Assembly (NCBI GenBank): GCA_019752015.1
Contig: JAIEMQ010000005.1
Location: forward strand, 62,001-126,000
From: Cyanobacteriota bacterium
GTDB lineage: Bacteria > Acidobacteriota > Vicinamibacteria > Vicinamibacterales > UBA2999
Direction of reading: 5' to 3'
DNA length: 64,000 bases
Shown here: piece after piece, positions 33,616 to 42,287 of the stretch
How positions within the stretch are numbered: the first letter of the stretch is position 1
Layout of the letters: the number at the start of each line of letters is the position of its first letter
Position numbers and translations under genes: made by a program
Notes under the pieces: generated by a model
Databases searched by the model: none
Told to the model about the DNA's origin: nothing
Seen by the model: the letters and a program-made list of their open reading frames with translations, nothing else

Positions 33616-34581
33616 GTGAAATTTTTCTGGCTCAACTTTCATCTTCCATACGCCTGCCGTCACAGCGGCATGTGCTGCACGTCGGGATGGCCGATTCCGG
33701 TCGAGCGCGCGCGTGTGGCCGCGATCGATGACCGAATAGCCGCGAATGTGATTCCGCTGCAAGTCGAACCCTGGCTGACGACCGGCGCGAATCTCCCGGA
33801 AGACGTCGAGGGAACCCTCGCGCTCGGCGACAACGGTCACTGCGTCTTCTTCGAAGCGGGCCGTCCCGGCTGCGCCATTCACGACGCCAAGCCGGCATCG
33901 TGCGCGCATTTTCCGTTCGTTTGCCTGATCGATCAGCGCGGTATCCACGTCACGTTGTCGCACTTCTGCCCGACGTCGACTTCGCTGCTGTTCGAGCATA
34001 CCGGGCCGATCGAAGTCGTCGAAGGTCCATCACCATTGCCGGATCTCGAAATGCTCGAAGGCCTGGACGCGCGCGACGCGCTTCCGCCGGTGATGCCCGG
34101 CGCCGGCGAGCGGTTGATGTCGTTCGACGAGCTCGATGCCTGGCAGCACGATCGGATCGCGCATGCGAGCATCGGCGAGTTGCAAGCCGACGACATCGCG
34201 GCGTTCAATCGCGCGAGAGCCGCGGTCCCATCACCGCTGTCGTGGCCCGCGGCCCCGGATCAGCTCGAGTCGATTTGGTTTGCGCAGGTCGCGCCGGCGT
34301 GGCGGGACTTTGAAGAGGTGCTGACGCGCTACGCCGCGGCGAAGGCGTTTGCGTCGTGGTCGCTGTATCTCGGGGGCGGTATTGACGCCGCCGAACGGAC
34401 GGCACGCATCGCGCACGCGGTGGTGCGCGTCGAATGCGCGCGGCAGTGCCGCGCCGCCGGCCGCCCGCTCGATCGCGAGCTATTGATGAACGCGATCGAG
34501 CAGAGCGACCTGTTGCTCGTGCATTACGCCGATCCGGAAGCACTCGCTACTTCGCCTTCGACGGATCGTCGGCGGGATTGA
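33616..34581 (+). CDS. YkgJ-type cysteine-cluster protein
   Basis: 321 residues from a GTG at 33616, no signal peptide. The N-terminal half holds the metal-binding cysteine pattern of the YkgJ/CxxCxxCC family: CRHSGMCCTSGWPIPV near 14, then CVFFEAGRPGCAIHDAKPASCAHFPFVC near 76-103. The C-terminal half is helical and not recognised. The family is a probable zinc or iron-sulfur ferredoxin-like protein of unknown function, longer here than the usual ~150-250 residues. Its 3' end overlaps the convergent cupin gene by 35 nt. Confidence 0.8.
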   Translation: MKFFWLNFHLPYACRHSGMCCTSGWPIPVERARVAAIDDRIAANVIPLQVEPWLTTGANLPEDVEGTLALGDNGHCVFFEAGRPGCAIHDAKPASCAHFPFVCLIDQRGIHVTLSHFCPTSTSLLFEHTGPIEVVEGPSPLPDLEMLEGLDARDALPPVMPGAGERLMSFDELDAWQHDRIAHASIGELQADDIAAFNRARAAVPSPLSWPAAPDQLESIWFAQVAPAWRDFEEVLTRYAAAKAFASWSLYLGGGIDAAERTARIAHAVVRVECARQCRAAGRPLDRELLMNAIEQSDLLLVHYADPEALATSPSTDRRRD

Positions 34582-35404
34582 CGTAGTTGACGACGAACGG
34601 TCCGACGCCGTGCACCTGCACGACGGTCGCGCCCTTCGCCTGCGCATGATGCGCCATCGTCGCCGCCATGTTTGCATAACTGCCAGGCGCGAAATCCGTG
34701 AGCGCCTTGTCGTCCCACTTCGGGCCCATCGCGGCGCGGAACGTTCCCGACAACACCGTGACGTGCTCGTCGGTCGGATGCGTGTGCGGCGCGATCTTGT
34801 AGCCGTCGGGCATCTGCAGACGGATCGTGAACGGTTCGGGCTTGCTCGGATCGCCGATCAGCACGGCGAGCTTTGCGCCCTTCGGAAGAAACGGCGGCGC
34901 ATCCATCCACTTCACGCTTGCGGCCGGGACGACGACGGCGGGCGACAACAGCGCGCCCGGCGCGTCTGACGTGGCCGTGTCCTCGATGACTTTCCACGTG
35001 CCGTTGATCTTCTTCCACGTCGTCTGCCCCTTGCCGGTCTCGGTGACCGGTATGCCGCCGGGGGTGGCGGTCTTCAACGTGTAGCTGACGATCGTGTAGC
35101 CGAGATCGCCTGACGCGGCCACATCGGCGCGCTCGGTTTTCCATGTCAGCGAGAAGCCGGGGCTGCTCATCATCGGGGTCATCGCAGCGCGAATGGCTTT
35201 TTCACCCTTGAAGGCCGGCGCGCCTGAAATCGCCAGCGTGGCGTCAGGGGCCACGTACGAGAGGAATTTGTCGACGTTCGTGGTGGACTTCGACCATTCG
35301 GTGTCGATCGCCATCAAGGCGGCCTTTTCCTGTTCGACATTGACGGTCTGTGCACACGACGCGGCGAAGACGGCGACGACGACGAACGTTGCCTGTCTGC
35401 GCAT
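34547..35404 (-). CDS. SnoaL-like plus cupin two-domain lipoprotein
   Basis: 285 residues. The signal sequence ends VFAASCAQT, a probable lipobox (Cys16). Residues about 25-145 are a SnoaL/DUF4440-like domain (KAALMAIDTEWSKS...LGYTIVSYTLK...GTWKVIEDTA). Residues about 165-275 are a cupin with metal motif HTHPTDEHVTVLSGTF and the second motif around MAHHAQAKG. Such cupins (ChrR/DUF4437-like) bind zinc or iron; catalysis is unproven. AGGAG stands 9 nt before the ATG and TATATT about 43 nt upstream, so unlike its divergent neighbour it has a normal leader. Confidence 0.82.
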   Translation of the reverse strand: MRRQATFVVVAVFAASCAQTVNVEQEKAALMAIDTEWSKSTTNVDKFLSYVAPDATLAISGAPAFKGEKAIRAAMTPMMSSPGFSLTWKTERADVAASGDLGYTIVSYTLKTATPGGIPVTETGKGQTTWKKINGTWKVIEDTATSDAPGALLSPAVVVPAASVKWMDAPPFLPKGAKLAVLIGDPSKPEPFTIRLQMPDGYKIAPHTHPTDEHVTVLSGTFRAAMGPKWDDKALTDFAPGSYANMAATMAHHAQAKGATVVQVHGVGPFVVNYVNPADDPSKAK

Positions 35405-35446
35405 ACACCTGGTCTCCTGATGAAGCTCATCCGTGGTGAGCGGGCG

Positions 35447-35453
35447 TAATATA
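35447..35453. promoter_or_regulatory. Overlapping bidirectional -10 element (cupin / D-aminoacylase)
   Basis: TAATATA gives TAATAT on plus, 11 nt before ATG 35464, and TATATT on minus, 43 nt before ATG 35404. One symmetrical AT-rich heptamer in a GC-rich surrounding thus serves both directions. Confidence 0.5.
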
Positions 35454-35463
35454 GCGCTTTGTA

Positions 35464-37356
35464 ATGGGGTCTGACACTTTTACACACCGTTTTGCTGCAA
35501 TTCTTGCGATCGCGGTCACGGCGACGTTGTCAGGAGCTGCGCAGACCGCGACTTACGACGCGATCATCCGGGGCGGGACGATCCTCGACGGCAGCGGCAA
35601 TCCGCGCTACGACGCCGACATCGCGATCAAGAACGGCTTCATCGTCGCGATCGGCAATGTGACGGGGTCTGCGACCGACGAAATCAACGCGCGTGGGATG
35701 TTCGTCGCGCCTGGCTTCATCAACATTCACAGTCACGCCTCGCCGGACGCGCTTCCGACCGCGGTCAACATGCTCACACAGGGCGTGACAACGGAGATCT
35801 TCAACGCCGACGGCAGCGGCGCCGTGGACATCGCCGCGCAGTTGCAGCGCGTGTCGACACCGGGGCTGGCCGTCAATCTCGGCGGCTACATCGGCTTCAA
35901 CTCGGTCTGGCAAACGGTCGTCGGCGCCGCCGATCGCCGGCCGTCGGCCGAAGAGATCGAACGCATGCGCGGCATGATTGCGGCTGGTCTCGATCAAGGC
36001 GCGTGGGGCGTGTCGGCGGGGCTGGACTACAAGCCCGGTTACTTCGCGCAGACCGAAGAGGTCATCAGGATCGTCGACGTCGCGAAGAACGCGCGCACCA
36101 ATTTCACGAATCACGATCGCGTGATACCGGAGACGGGCTTCAGCTCGAGGGCAGGCATCGACGAGACGCTGGCAATCGGCGAAAAATCGGGACTCGTGCC
36201 GGTCGTCACGCACATGAAGGTCACCGGCCGCGAAAAGGGCACGGCGGCGACAGTGATTGCGTCACTGGCCGAGGCGACCAAGCGCGGCCGCTACACCGCG
36301 GCGGATGCGTATCCGTATCTCGCCGGACAAACGGGTGTCGGCGCCCTGATCATCCCGGCATGGGCCGTGGACGGCGGCCGCCCGGAGATGTTGAAGCGCT
36401 TCGCGGATCCGGTGTTGCGGGCGCGGATCATCACGGAAGCCGAGGAGGCGATCGCCGGGCGATTCGGCGGACCGCAAAGTATTTACCTGCCGCGCACGCA
36501 GCAGGAGCTGACCGCGGTGATGAAAGAGATGAACGCCGGCGCCGGCGAGACCATCCTGCGGATTCTCGAGCAGGGGCCCGATCCGGGAGCGATCATCCAC
36601 TTCGGCGCCGAAGAGGACTTGATCAAGATTCTGCAGCACCCCGCCACGTCGATGGCCTGCGATTGCGGCGCGACCACCGCGACGCGCGTGCATCCGCGCT
36701 TCTATGGATCGTTTCCGCGAGTGCTCGGCCGTTACGTGCGCGAGCAGAAGATCCTGTCGTGGGAGCAGGCGATCCGGAAGTCGTCGTGGCTGCCGGCATC
36801 GACGATCGGCATGAGCGATCGCGGATTGATCGCGGTCGGCATGGCGGCGGACGTCGTCGTCTTCGATCCGAACACGATCATCGATCACGCGACGTATGAA
36901 GATCCGGCCTTGCCGTCCGAAGGCGTCAAGCACGTATTCGTGAACGGCAAGCTGGCGTTGGAGGACGGCGCGGCCACCGGCGCCCGCAGCGGCCGCGCGC
37001 TGTTTCGATCGCCGCACATGCCGAGCCGCGCCACCCACATCGATCTGCGATCGATGAAGATCGACAGCACGAGCCGCAGCCACGCCATCCGGATCGATCT
37101 GACGCAGGGCGCCGGCGTTCGCGACGCGAAAGGCACGTTGATCGTGGACGGCGTGACGTATCGTCCCGGCTTCCTGCAAGTCACTCGTGATTGGGCGACG
37201 GTCAGCGGTGTGGATGACGCCGGCCACGCGATCCTGCTGACACTGGATCTGGACAAGCGAACGAATCTCGGCACCACGATCGTCGCAATAATTGACGGCC
37301 GGGAAGCCTGGCGTACGCAACATCCGCCAGGCAGTAGCAGTATCCGAGGTTTGTAA
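35464..37356 (+). CDS. N-acyl-D-amino-acid deacylase family amidohydrolase
   Basis: 630 residues with a signal peptide after a short N-terminal stretch that is encoded by a GGGGTCTGAC repeat half. Amidohydrolase core: IIRGGTILDGSG, APGFINIHSHASPD with the first zinc His pair near 90, a central Lys/Cys-His region, VVTHMKVTGREKGTA near 240, and a late CDCGATT with the catalytic Asp. It releases D-amino acids or trims N-acyl-dipeptides, here outside the cytoplasm. A C-terminal domain of about 110 residues (HIDLRSMKIDSTSRSHAIRI...) is unlike standard D-aminoacylase. It heads a four-gene run with overlapping stop/start codons. Confidence 0.9.
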   Translation: MGSDTFTHRFAAILAIAVTATLSGAAQTATYDAIIRGGTILDGSGNPRYDADIAIKNGFIVAIGNVTGSATDEINARGMFVAPGFINIHSHASPDALPTAVNMLTQGVTTEIFNADGSGAVDIAAQLQRVSTPGLAVNLGGYIGFNSVWQTVVGAADRRPSAEEIERMRGMIAAGLDQGAWGVSAGLDYKPGYFAQTEEVIRIVDVAKNARTNFTNHDRVIPETGFSSRAGIDETLAIGEKSGLVPVVTHMKVTGREKGTAATVIASLAEATKRGRYTAADAYPYLAGQTGVGALIIPAWAVDGGRPEMLKRFADPVLRARIITEAEEAIAGRFGGPQSIYLPRTQQELTAVMKEMNAGAGETILRILEQGPDPGAIIHFGAEEDLIKILQHPATSMACDCGATTATRVHPRFYGSFPRVLGRYVREQKILSWEQAIRKSSWLPASTIGMSDRGLIAVGMAADVVVFDPNTIIDHATYEDPALPSEGVKHVFVNGKLALEDGAATGARSGRALFRSPHMPSRATHIDLRSMKIDSTSRSHAIRIDLTQGAGVRDAKGTLIVDGVTYRPGFLQVTRDWATVSGVDDAGHAILLTLDLDKRTNLGTTIVAIIDGREAWRTQHPPGSSSIRGL

Positions 37357-38777
37357 TGAAGACTGACATCGCACCCCTCCAAATCGCTACATTCCTGGCG
37401 ATCGCCTTCGTCGGAACCGTCGCAGTTTCTGCGCAGTCGCCAACACTGCAATCGTTAACGCCTGCCGATCTCGATGCGTTCATCACACGCGTCGTCGCGG
37501 AGCAGAAGGCGATCGGGGTCACCGTTGGCGTGATGCAGGACGGCAAGGTCATCTTCAACAAGGGCTTTGGCCTCGCGAACGTCGGCCGCAACGCGCCGGT
37601 CACCCCCAACACGCTGTTTGCGATTGGATCGGTCACCAAGCAATTCACGTGCGCGGTGGCACTGCAGCTCGAACAGGAAGGCAAGCTGTCGTTCGACGAT
37701 CGCCTGTCGCGCTACAACGCCGACTTCGGCCACTCGAACGAGATCACGCTGCGCGATCTCGGCAATCACGTCTCGGGCTATCGCGATTACTATCCGCTCG
37801 ACTTCGTCGATCGCCCGATGGCAAAGGAGATCGACGAGTACCAGCTGCTCAAGACATTCAGCAATAAGCCGCTCGATTTTCCTCCGGGCTCCCGCTATTC
37901 CTACAGCAACACGGGCTATTTGCTGCTTGGTCACGTTGTGTCGCTGGTCGGGAGAAAACCGTTCGAGCAGTCGCTGCAGGAACGCATCATCACTCCGCTC
38001 GGATTGACGATGACGCGCTTCGAGCCAACGCGCGGCGCACCGGGACTCGCGGAGGGCTACACGCAGTTTGGTCTCGGCCCTTCTGAAGTCGCGGTGCCCG
38101 AAGGCCGCGGCTGGATCGGCGCCGCCGGCGGCATCTGGTCGACGTCTGGCGATCTGTTGAAATGGGATCTTGCGTTGATGGACGGCACGGTCGTGAACGC
38201 GAAGTCATGGAAGACGATGACCTCGCCGCGCGAGCTGACCGGCGGCCGCTCGAGCGCGTACGGGTGCGGACTGCAGCTGCGCGATCGCGGCCCGCAGCTG
38301 ATCCTCGTCCACAGCGGCGGCGTCAGCGGCTTCGGCGCGCGAAACGCGATGATCCCGGCGACGAAATCCGCGGTGGTCGTGATCGCCAACGCCGATTATT
38401 CCGGCGGCGTGCTCGACACGATCCAGGAAGCGGTGCTGGCGAAGCTGCTGCCTGTCGCCAATGCGCCGGCGATTGCCGGCCCGCCCGCGCGGGACGCGGC
38501 GCTCGAGATGCTGCGCCAGATCCGATCCGGCACTGTCGATCGATCGAAGCTCTCCGACGAATACAACGCGTTCCTCACCCCCGAGCGCCTGGCGGCGATG
38601 GCGAAGTCGCTGCGCGATGCCGGCGAGATCAGCGACGTACAGGCCGGATCGATCGGCGAGCGCGGCGGCCTCGAAGTATCGACGCTGAGAATGCTCGCGG
38701 GCAACACGCCAATCAGCACGCTGATGTATCGCGCCCCAGACGGTAAGATCGAGGAGTTCCTCTTCAGCCGTCGATGA
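37356..38777 (+). CDS. Exported serine hydrolase, beta-lactamase class C fold
   Basis: 473 residues, translationally coupled to the D-aminoacylase (TAATG). It has a signal peptide (IATFLAIAFVGTVAVSAQ). Motifs: SVTK at 92-95, YSNTGYLLLGHVV near 180, and HSGGVSGFGA near 315 (HxG type). A C-terminal domain of about 100 residues follows. Together with the D-aminoacylase it suggests processing of D-amino-acid-containing peptides or cell-wall fragments, an inference from proximity. It is a paralogue in fold of the serine hydrolase at 12655-14058. Confidence 0.88.
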   Translation: MKTDIAPLQIATFLAIAFVGTVAVSAQSPTLQSLTPADLDAFITRVVAEQKAIGVTVGVMQDGKVIFNKGFGLANVGRNAPVTPNTLFAIGSVTKQFTCAVALQLEQEGKLSFDDRLSRYNADFGHSNEITLRDLGNHVSGYRDYYPLDFVDRPMAKEIDEYQLLKTFSNKPLDFPPGSRYSYSNTGYLLLGHVVSLVGRKPFEQSLQERIITPLGLTMTRFEPTRGAPGLAEGYTQFGLGPSEVAVPEGRGWIGAAGGIWSTSGDLLKWDLALMDGTVVNAKSWKTMTSPRELTGGRSSAYGCGLQLRDRGPQLILVHSGGVSGFGARNAMIPATKSAVVVIANADYSGGVLDTIQEAVLAKLLPVANAPAIAGPPARDAALEMLRQIRSGTVDRSKLSDEYNAFLTPERLAAMAKSLRDAGEISDVQAGSIGERGGLEVSTLRMLAGNTPISTLMYRAPDGKIEEFLFSRR

Positions 38778-39199
38778 CCGATACCGCCAGACGCATCCTG
38801 CTCGCCATCCTGCTGCTCGGCGTCTTCGGGATCGTGGCGGAGCTCTTCCTCCTCAATCACATCGAGGACGCGACGCAGTGGATCCCAATCGCGCTTGGGC
38901 TGTTGACGGTCTTGCTGAGCCTGGCCGTGGCCACCAGGCCGACCAGCGCAACGATTCGCCTCTTCCAGCTCGTCATGATCCTGATGATCGTCAGCGGCGG
39001 CGTCGGGATGTATCTCCACCTGCGGGCGAACATGGAATTCCAGCTCGAAATGGACGCGACCCTCACCGGCTTCGCGCTGTTCAGGAAATCGATCGTCGCC
39101 AAGGCCCCGCCGGCGCTGGCCCCCGGCGCGATGGCGCAACTGGGACTGATCGGACTAGCCTATACATTCAGGCACCCAGTCCTGGGGAGGACACCATGA
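38774..39199 (+). CDS. Small polytopic membrane protein
   Basis: 141 residues with three strong hydrophobic segments (about 9-27 LLAILLLGVFGIVAELFLL; 37-54; 65-85 FQLVMILMIVSGGVGMYLHL) and possibly a fourth near 120-132. The start overlaps the serine hydrolase stop (ATGA). No family is recognised; similar small proteins occur beside HhH genes in Acidobacteria, but I cannot verify this. It is expected in the inner membrane as part of the four-gene operon. Confidence 0.75.
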   Translation: MTDTARRILLAILLLGVFGIVAELFLLNHIEDATQWIPIALGLLTVLLSLAVATRPTSATIRLFQLVMILMIVSGGVGMYLHLRANMEFQLEMDATLTGFALFRKSIVAKAPPALAPGAMAQLGLIGLAYTFRHPVLGRTP

Positions 39200-39822
39200 T
39201 CCGGTTCGTCGCATTCGCGCTCGCGCTCCTTCTGACCGCTCCGGCCTTCGCGCAGGTCGGCAAATCGCAGGGCGTCGTCGACGCCAACACGATCAGCGAG
39301 GCGGATCTCACCAGGCTGCCGGGCATGACGCCGGCGATCGCCAAGGCGCTCGTCGCCGCTCGCCCGTTCGACAGCATCACCGCCCTCAACACGTTCCTGC
39401 TCGGCCAGAAGCTGACGCAGGATCAGGCCAGCGCGCTCTATCGGAATATCTTCGTCAACATCAATCTCAACACCGCGAGCGCGGCGGAGATCATGCTGAT
39501 TCCCGGCGCCGGCAAGCGCATGGCCCGCGAGTTCGAGGAGTACCGGCCGTGGAAGTCGTATGCGCAGTTCGAGAAGGAGATCGGCAAGTACGTCGATGCG
39601 AAGGAAGTCGCGCGCCTCGCGCAGTACACCTTCATCCCGCTCAATCTCAACACCGCCACCCAGATCGACTTCATGACGATCCCCGGCGCCGGCAAGCGCA
39701 TGGCCCACGAGTTCGAGGAATACCGCCCGTGGAAGACGCAGCAGCAGTTCGAGAAGGAGATCGGCAAGTACGTCGACGCCAGGGAAGTGCGCCGCTTCTG
39801 GCGCTACATGGTTATTCAGTAG
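39196..39822 (+). CDS. Exported helix-hairpin-helix protein with duplicated ComEA-like module
   Basis: 208 residues from ATG 39196 with Shine-Dalgarno GGGGAGG and ATGA coupling. The signal peptide ends at PAFAQ. Three HhH-like units follow: about 28-60 (VVDANTISEADLTRLPGMTP), then two near-identical modules of about 66 residues (INLNTASAAEIMLIPGAGKR and LNLNTATQIDFMTIPGAGKR, each followed by EFEEYRPWK and FEKEIGKYVDA). The NLNTA...IPGxGxxxA core is that of ComEA-type DNA-uptake proteins, which bind DNA non-specifically in the periplasm. ComEA usually has one such unit, so the duplication is unusual. No ComEC is in the window. Confidence 0.85.
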   Translation: MIRFVAFALALLLTAPAFAQVGKSQGVVDANTISEADLTRLPGMTPAIAKALVAARPFDSITALNTFLLGQKLTQDQASALYRNIFVNINLNTASAAEIMLIPGAGKRMAREFEEYRPWKSYAQFEKEIGKYVDAKEVARLAQYTFIPLNLNTATQIDFMTIPGAGKRMAHEFEEYRPWKTQQQFEKEIGKYVDAREVRRFWRYMVIQ

Positions 39823-39878
39823 GCCGGCAGATCGATCCCTGATTCCAACCGGTTGCATTAGAATTAGACTGGCGTCGA

Positions 39879-42266
39879 ATGTCTGTGGTCCGGGCCTTCG
39901 GCGCTGCTGCACGCAACCTCCGTCGAGCTCGGTCGTTTACCGCTCTGGTGATCCTGACGCGGGCGCTCGGCATCGGCGCCACCACCGCAATGTTTTCCGT
40001 CGTCGATACGGTGGTGCTCAATCCACTGCCCGTCCCCAATGCGGACCGCATCATCGAGGTGTGGACGTTTTTCCAGGAGGGCGCGGGGCGCGCGCCCGGT
40101 GCGACCAGCGCCGTAATCTCCACTCTTCGCACGGAAGCCGGATTGTTCGAGGCGGTCGGCGCCTATCAGTTCGGCGCCGGCACCATCACCGGCGCGGGTG
40201 AGCCGGAGGTGGTGTCAGTCGCGGGCCTTGCGCCGAGTGTCTTCAGCGTGTTTCCGGCTGCGCCGCTACTGGGCCGGCTCTTCAATGACAACGACGTTGC
40301 GTCCACGCAACCTGCGATTCTGATCAGCGAGCGCATGTGGGCGACGCGCTTCGGGCGCGACCCCGGCGTGATCGAGCGCGTACTCACGATCGATGATCTG
40401 CCGCACCGCATCGTCGGCGTCCTGCCGGCGCGATTCACCGTGCCCGAAAGTTCCGTGAGCGTGTGGAGGCCGATCGACGTCGAGAGCGCCAATGCGCGTC
40501 TGCGCGTGCAGCTCGTCGGGGTAATGCGGCCCGGTGTCACCCGGGCTGCGGTTGATGATCGCTTGAAAGTCCTCACCGTGTCGCTTCAGGAGTCCGGCGC
40601 GCTGCCGAAAGGCCAGTATCTCGTCACCGACGTGCCCGTCCAGGTTGGCGCCGCGAGAAGCGGCGCTAAGGCGCTCTACCTGTTGCTGGGCGCGGTCGGC
40701 GTTCTCTTGCTCGTTGCCTGCGTGAACATCACCAACTTGATCCTGGTGCGTGCGTCGAGCCGGCGCAGCGAGCTGGCGTTGATGGCGGCACTCGGCGCCG
40801 GGCGCGCGCGCCTGCTGCGCGACGCCGCGATCGAAAGCGCACTGCTCGCGGTGATCGGCGGGGCGCTGGGCGTGTGGCTCGCCGGCGGTGTGTTGCGCTT
40901 GATCCTTGGCCTGGCGCCTGACAGCCTGCTGATGCTGTCGAGCGCGACCGGCGAGCTGCATCCACGCGCGGTCGTCTTCGCGATCGCGGTTACGTTCATC
41001 ACGTGCGTGCTGTTCAGCGTGCTGCCGGCGTGGCGAGCGTCGCGGGTCGATCCGGTCGACGCGTTGAAACAGCAGTCGCGATCGTCGCAACGCGACGACC
41101 ACTGGTGGCAAGGCGTGCTGGTGTCGACGCAAATCGCACTCGCGGTCGTCCTGCTCGCCGGCGCGGGATTGCTGCTGCGCAGCTTCGTCAAGCTGAACCA
41201 GGTCGATCTCGGTTTCCAGGCCGACGGCCTGGTCCTGCTCGACATCCAGATGCCGCCGAAATATCGGAAGGGCGGCGCGGCGCGCGCGTTCATGCGCGAC
41301 GTCGAGCGGCGCATCGAATCGGCGCTCGGCACCCCGGCAACGATCGTCTCGGCATCACCAGTCAGGAGAGGCGGCTACTCCTCCGGCGTGCGTCCTGAAG
41401 TCGAGGGGCTGCCGGCGCCGGCACGATCGATCTCGTTGCCATCGTCCCGCGTCTCGGCGGACTTCTTCGAGGTGGCCGGGATCCCGCTGCTCGAAGGGCG
41501 GACGTTCATTCCGGAAGATGGAGAGGACGCGATCATCATCAACGATGTCCTGGCCCGCATGTATTTCGGCAACACCTCTCCGATTGGACGGCGATTCAAG
41601 ACCAACGCTACGCAGCCGTGGCTGACGGTGGTCGGGGTTGCCGCCGACATCAAGACGATGGGTCCCGCCGATGCGATCGGCGAAGGCACCGAGGTCTACT
41701 TGCCGATGGGCGCAACCGGTGACTCCAATTTTCTGACGTTGATGGCGCGCGCCGACGGCCGCGAGGCCGTCGCGCTGCAGGAGCTGCGGCGCAGCGTCTG
41801 GGATATCGATCCGAACATGCCGATTCTCGAGGCGCGGACAATGGCGGAGGTGTTCGGTGATTCGATTGCGCGGCCGAAGTTCCTCGCCAGCCTGAGCGGT
41901 GCGTTCACGATCTGCGCCGTGGTGATCGCCGCGGTCGGTGTCTACGGCGTCGCCGCGTATTGGGTCGCACGGCGGCGGCGCGAGCTCGCGATTCGGCTGG
42001 CTGTAGGCGCGTCGCCGGACCGCTTGATCCTCGCTGTAATCGGGCGCAGCCTCCGCCTGACCGCCATTGGCACCATCGCCGGTCTCGCCATCGCAGCGGC
42101 CGGCGGCCGCATCATGACGACGCTGCTGTTCGCGACCGATCCGCACGATCCCGTCACCTTCGCGGTCATCATCGTGCTGCTCGGCGCGATTGCGATTGCC
42201 GCATGCCTGGTTCCGGCCCTCAGGGCTGCTCGCGTCGATCCGATGACGACGTTGCGGGCGGAGTAA
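39879..42266 (+). CDS. ADOP family MacB/FtsX-like permease
   Basis: 795 residues, the Acidobacterial duplicated orphan permease architecture. An N-terminal TM (SFTALVILTRALGIGATTAMFSV) is followed by a MacB periplasmic core domain, three FtsX TMs (LYLLLGAVGVLLLVACVNIT...), a second TM and periplasmic core (SADFFEVAGIPLLEGR), and a last three-helix FtsX block ending ALRAARVDPMTTLRAE. These proteins lack their own ATPase gene nearby and are of unproven function, probably export or mechanotransmission in the envelope. A second, partial member begins at 62851. It begins 57 nt after the HhH gene. Confidence 0.93.
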   Translation: MSVVRAFGAAARNLRRARSFTALVILTRALGIGATTAMFSVVDTVVLNPLPVPNADRIIEVWTFFQEGAGRAPGATSAVISTLRTEAGLFEAVGAYQFGAGTITGAGEPEVVSVAGLAPSVFSVFPAAPLLGRLFNDNDVASTQPAILISERMWATRFGRDPGVIERVLTIDDLPHRIVGVLPARFTVPESSVSVWRPIDVESANARLRVQLVGVMRPGVTRAAVDDRLKVLTVSLQESGALPKGQYLVTDVPVQVGAARSGAKALYLLLGAVGVLLLVACVNITNLILVRASSRRSELALMAALGAGRARLLRDAAIESALLAVIGGALGVWLAGGVLRLILGLAPDSLLMLSSATGELHPRAVVFAIAVTFITCVLFSVLPAWRASRVDPVDALKQQSRSSQRDDHWWQGVLVSTQIALAVVLLAGAGLLLRSFVKLNQVDLGFQADGLVLLDIQMPPKYRKGGAARAFMRDVERRIESALGTPATIVSASPVRRGGYSSGVRPEVEGLPAPARSISLPSSRVSADFFEVAGIPLLEGRTFIPEDGEDAIIINDVLARMYFGNTSPIGRRFKTNATQPWLTVVGVAADIKTMGPADAIGEGTEVYLPMGATGDSNFLTLMARADGREAVALQELRRSVWDIDPNMPILEARTMAEVFGDSIARPKFLASLSGAFTICAVVIAAVGVYGVAAYWVARRRRELAIRLAVGASPDRLILAVIGRSLRLTAIGTIAGLAIAAAGGRIMTTLLFATDPHDPVTFAVIIVLLGAIAIAACLVPALRAARVDPMTTLRAE

Positions 42267-42287
42267 CCTTTCAGCCAGCGCGGCAAA

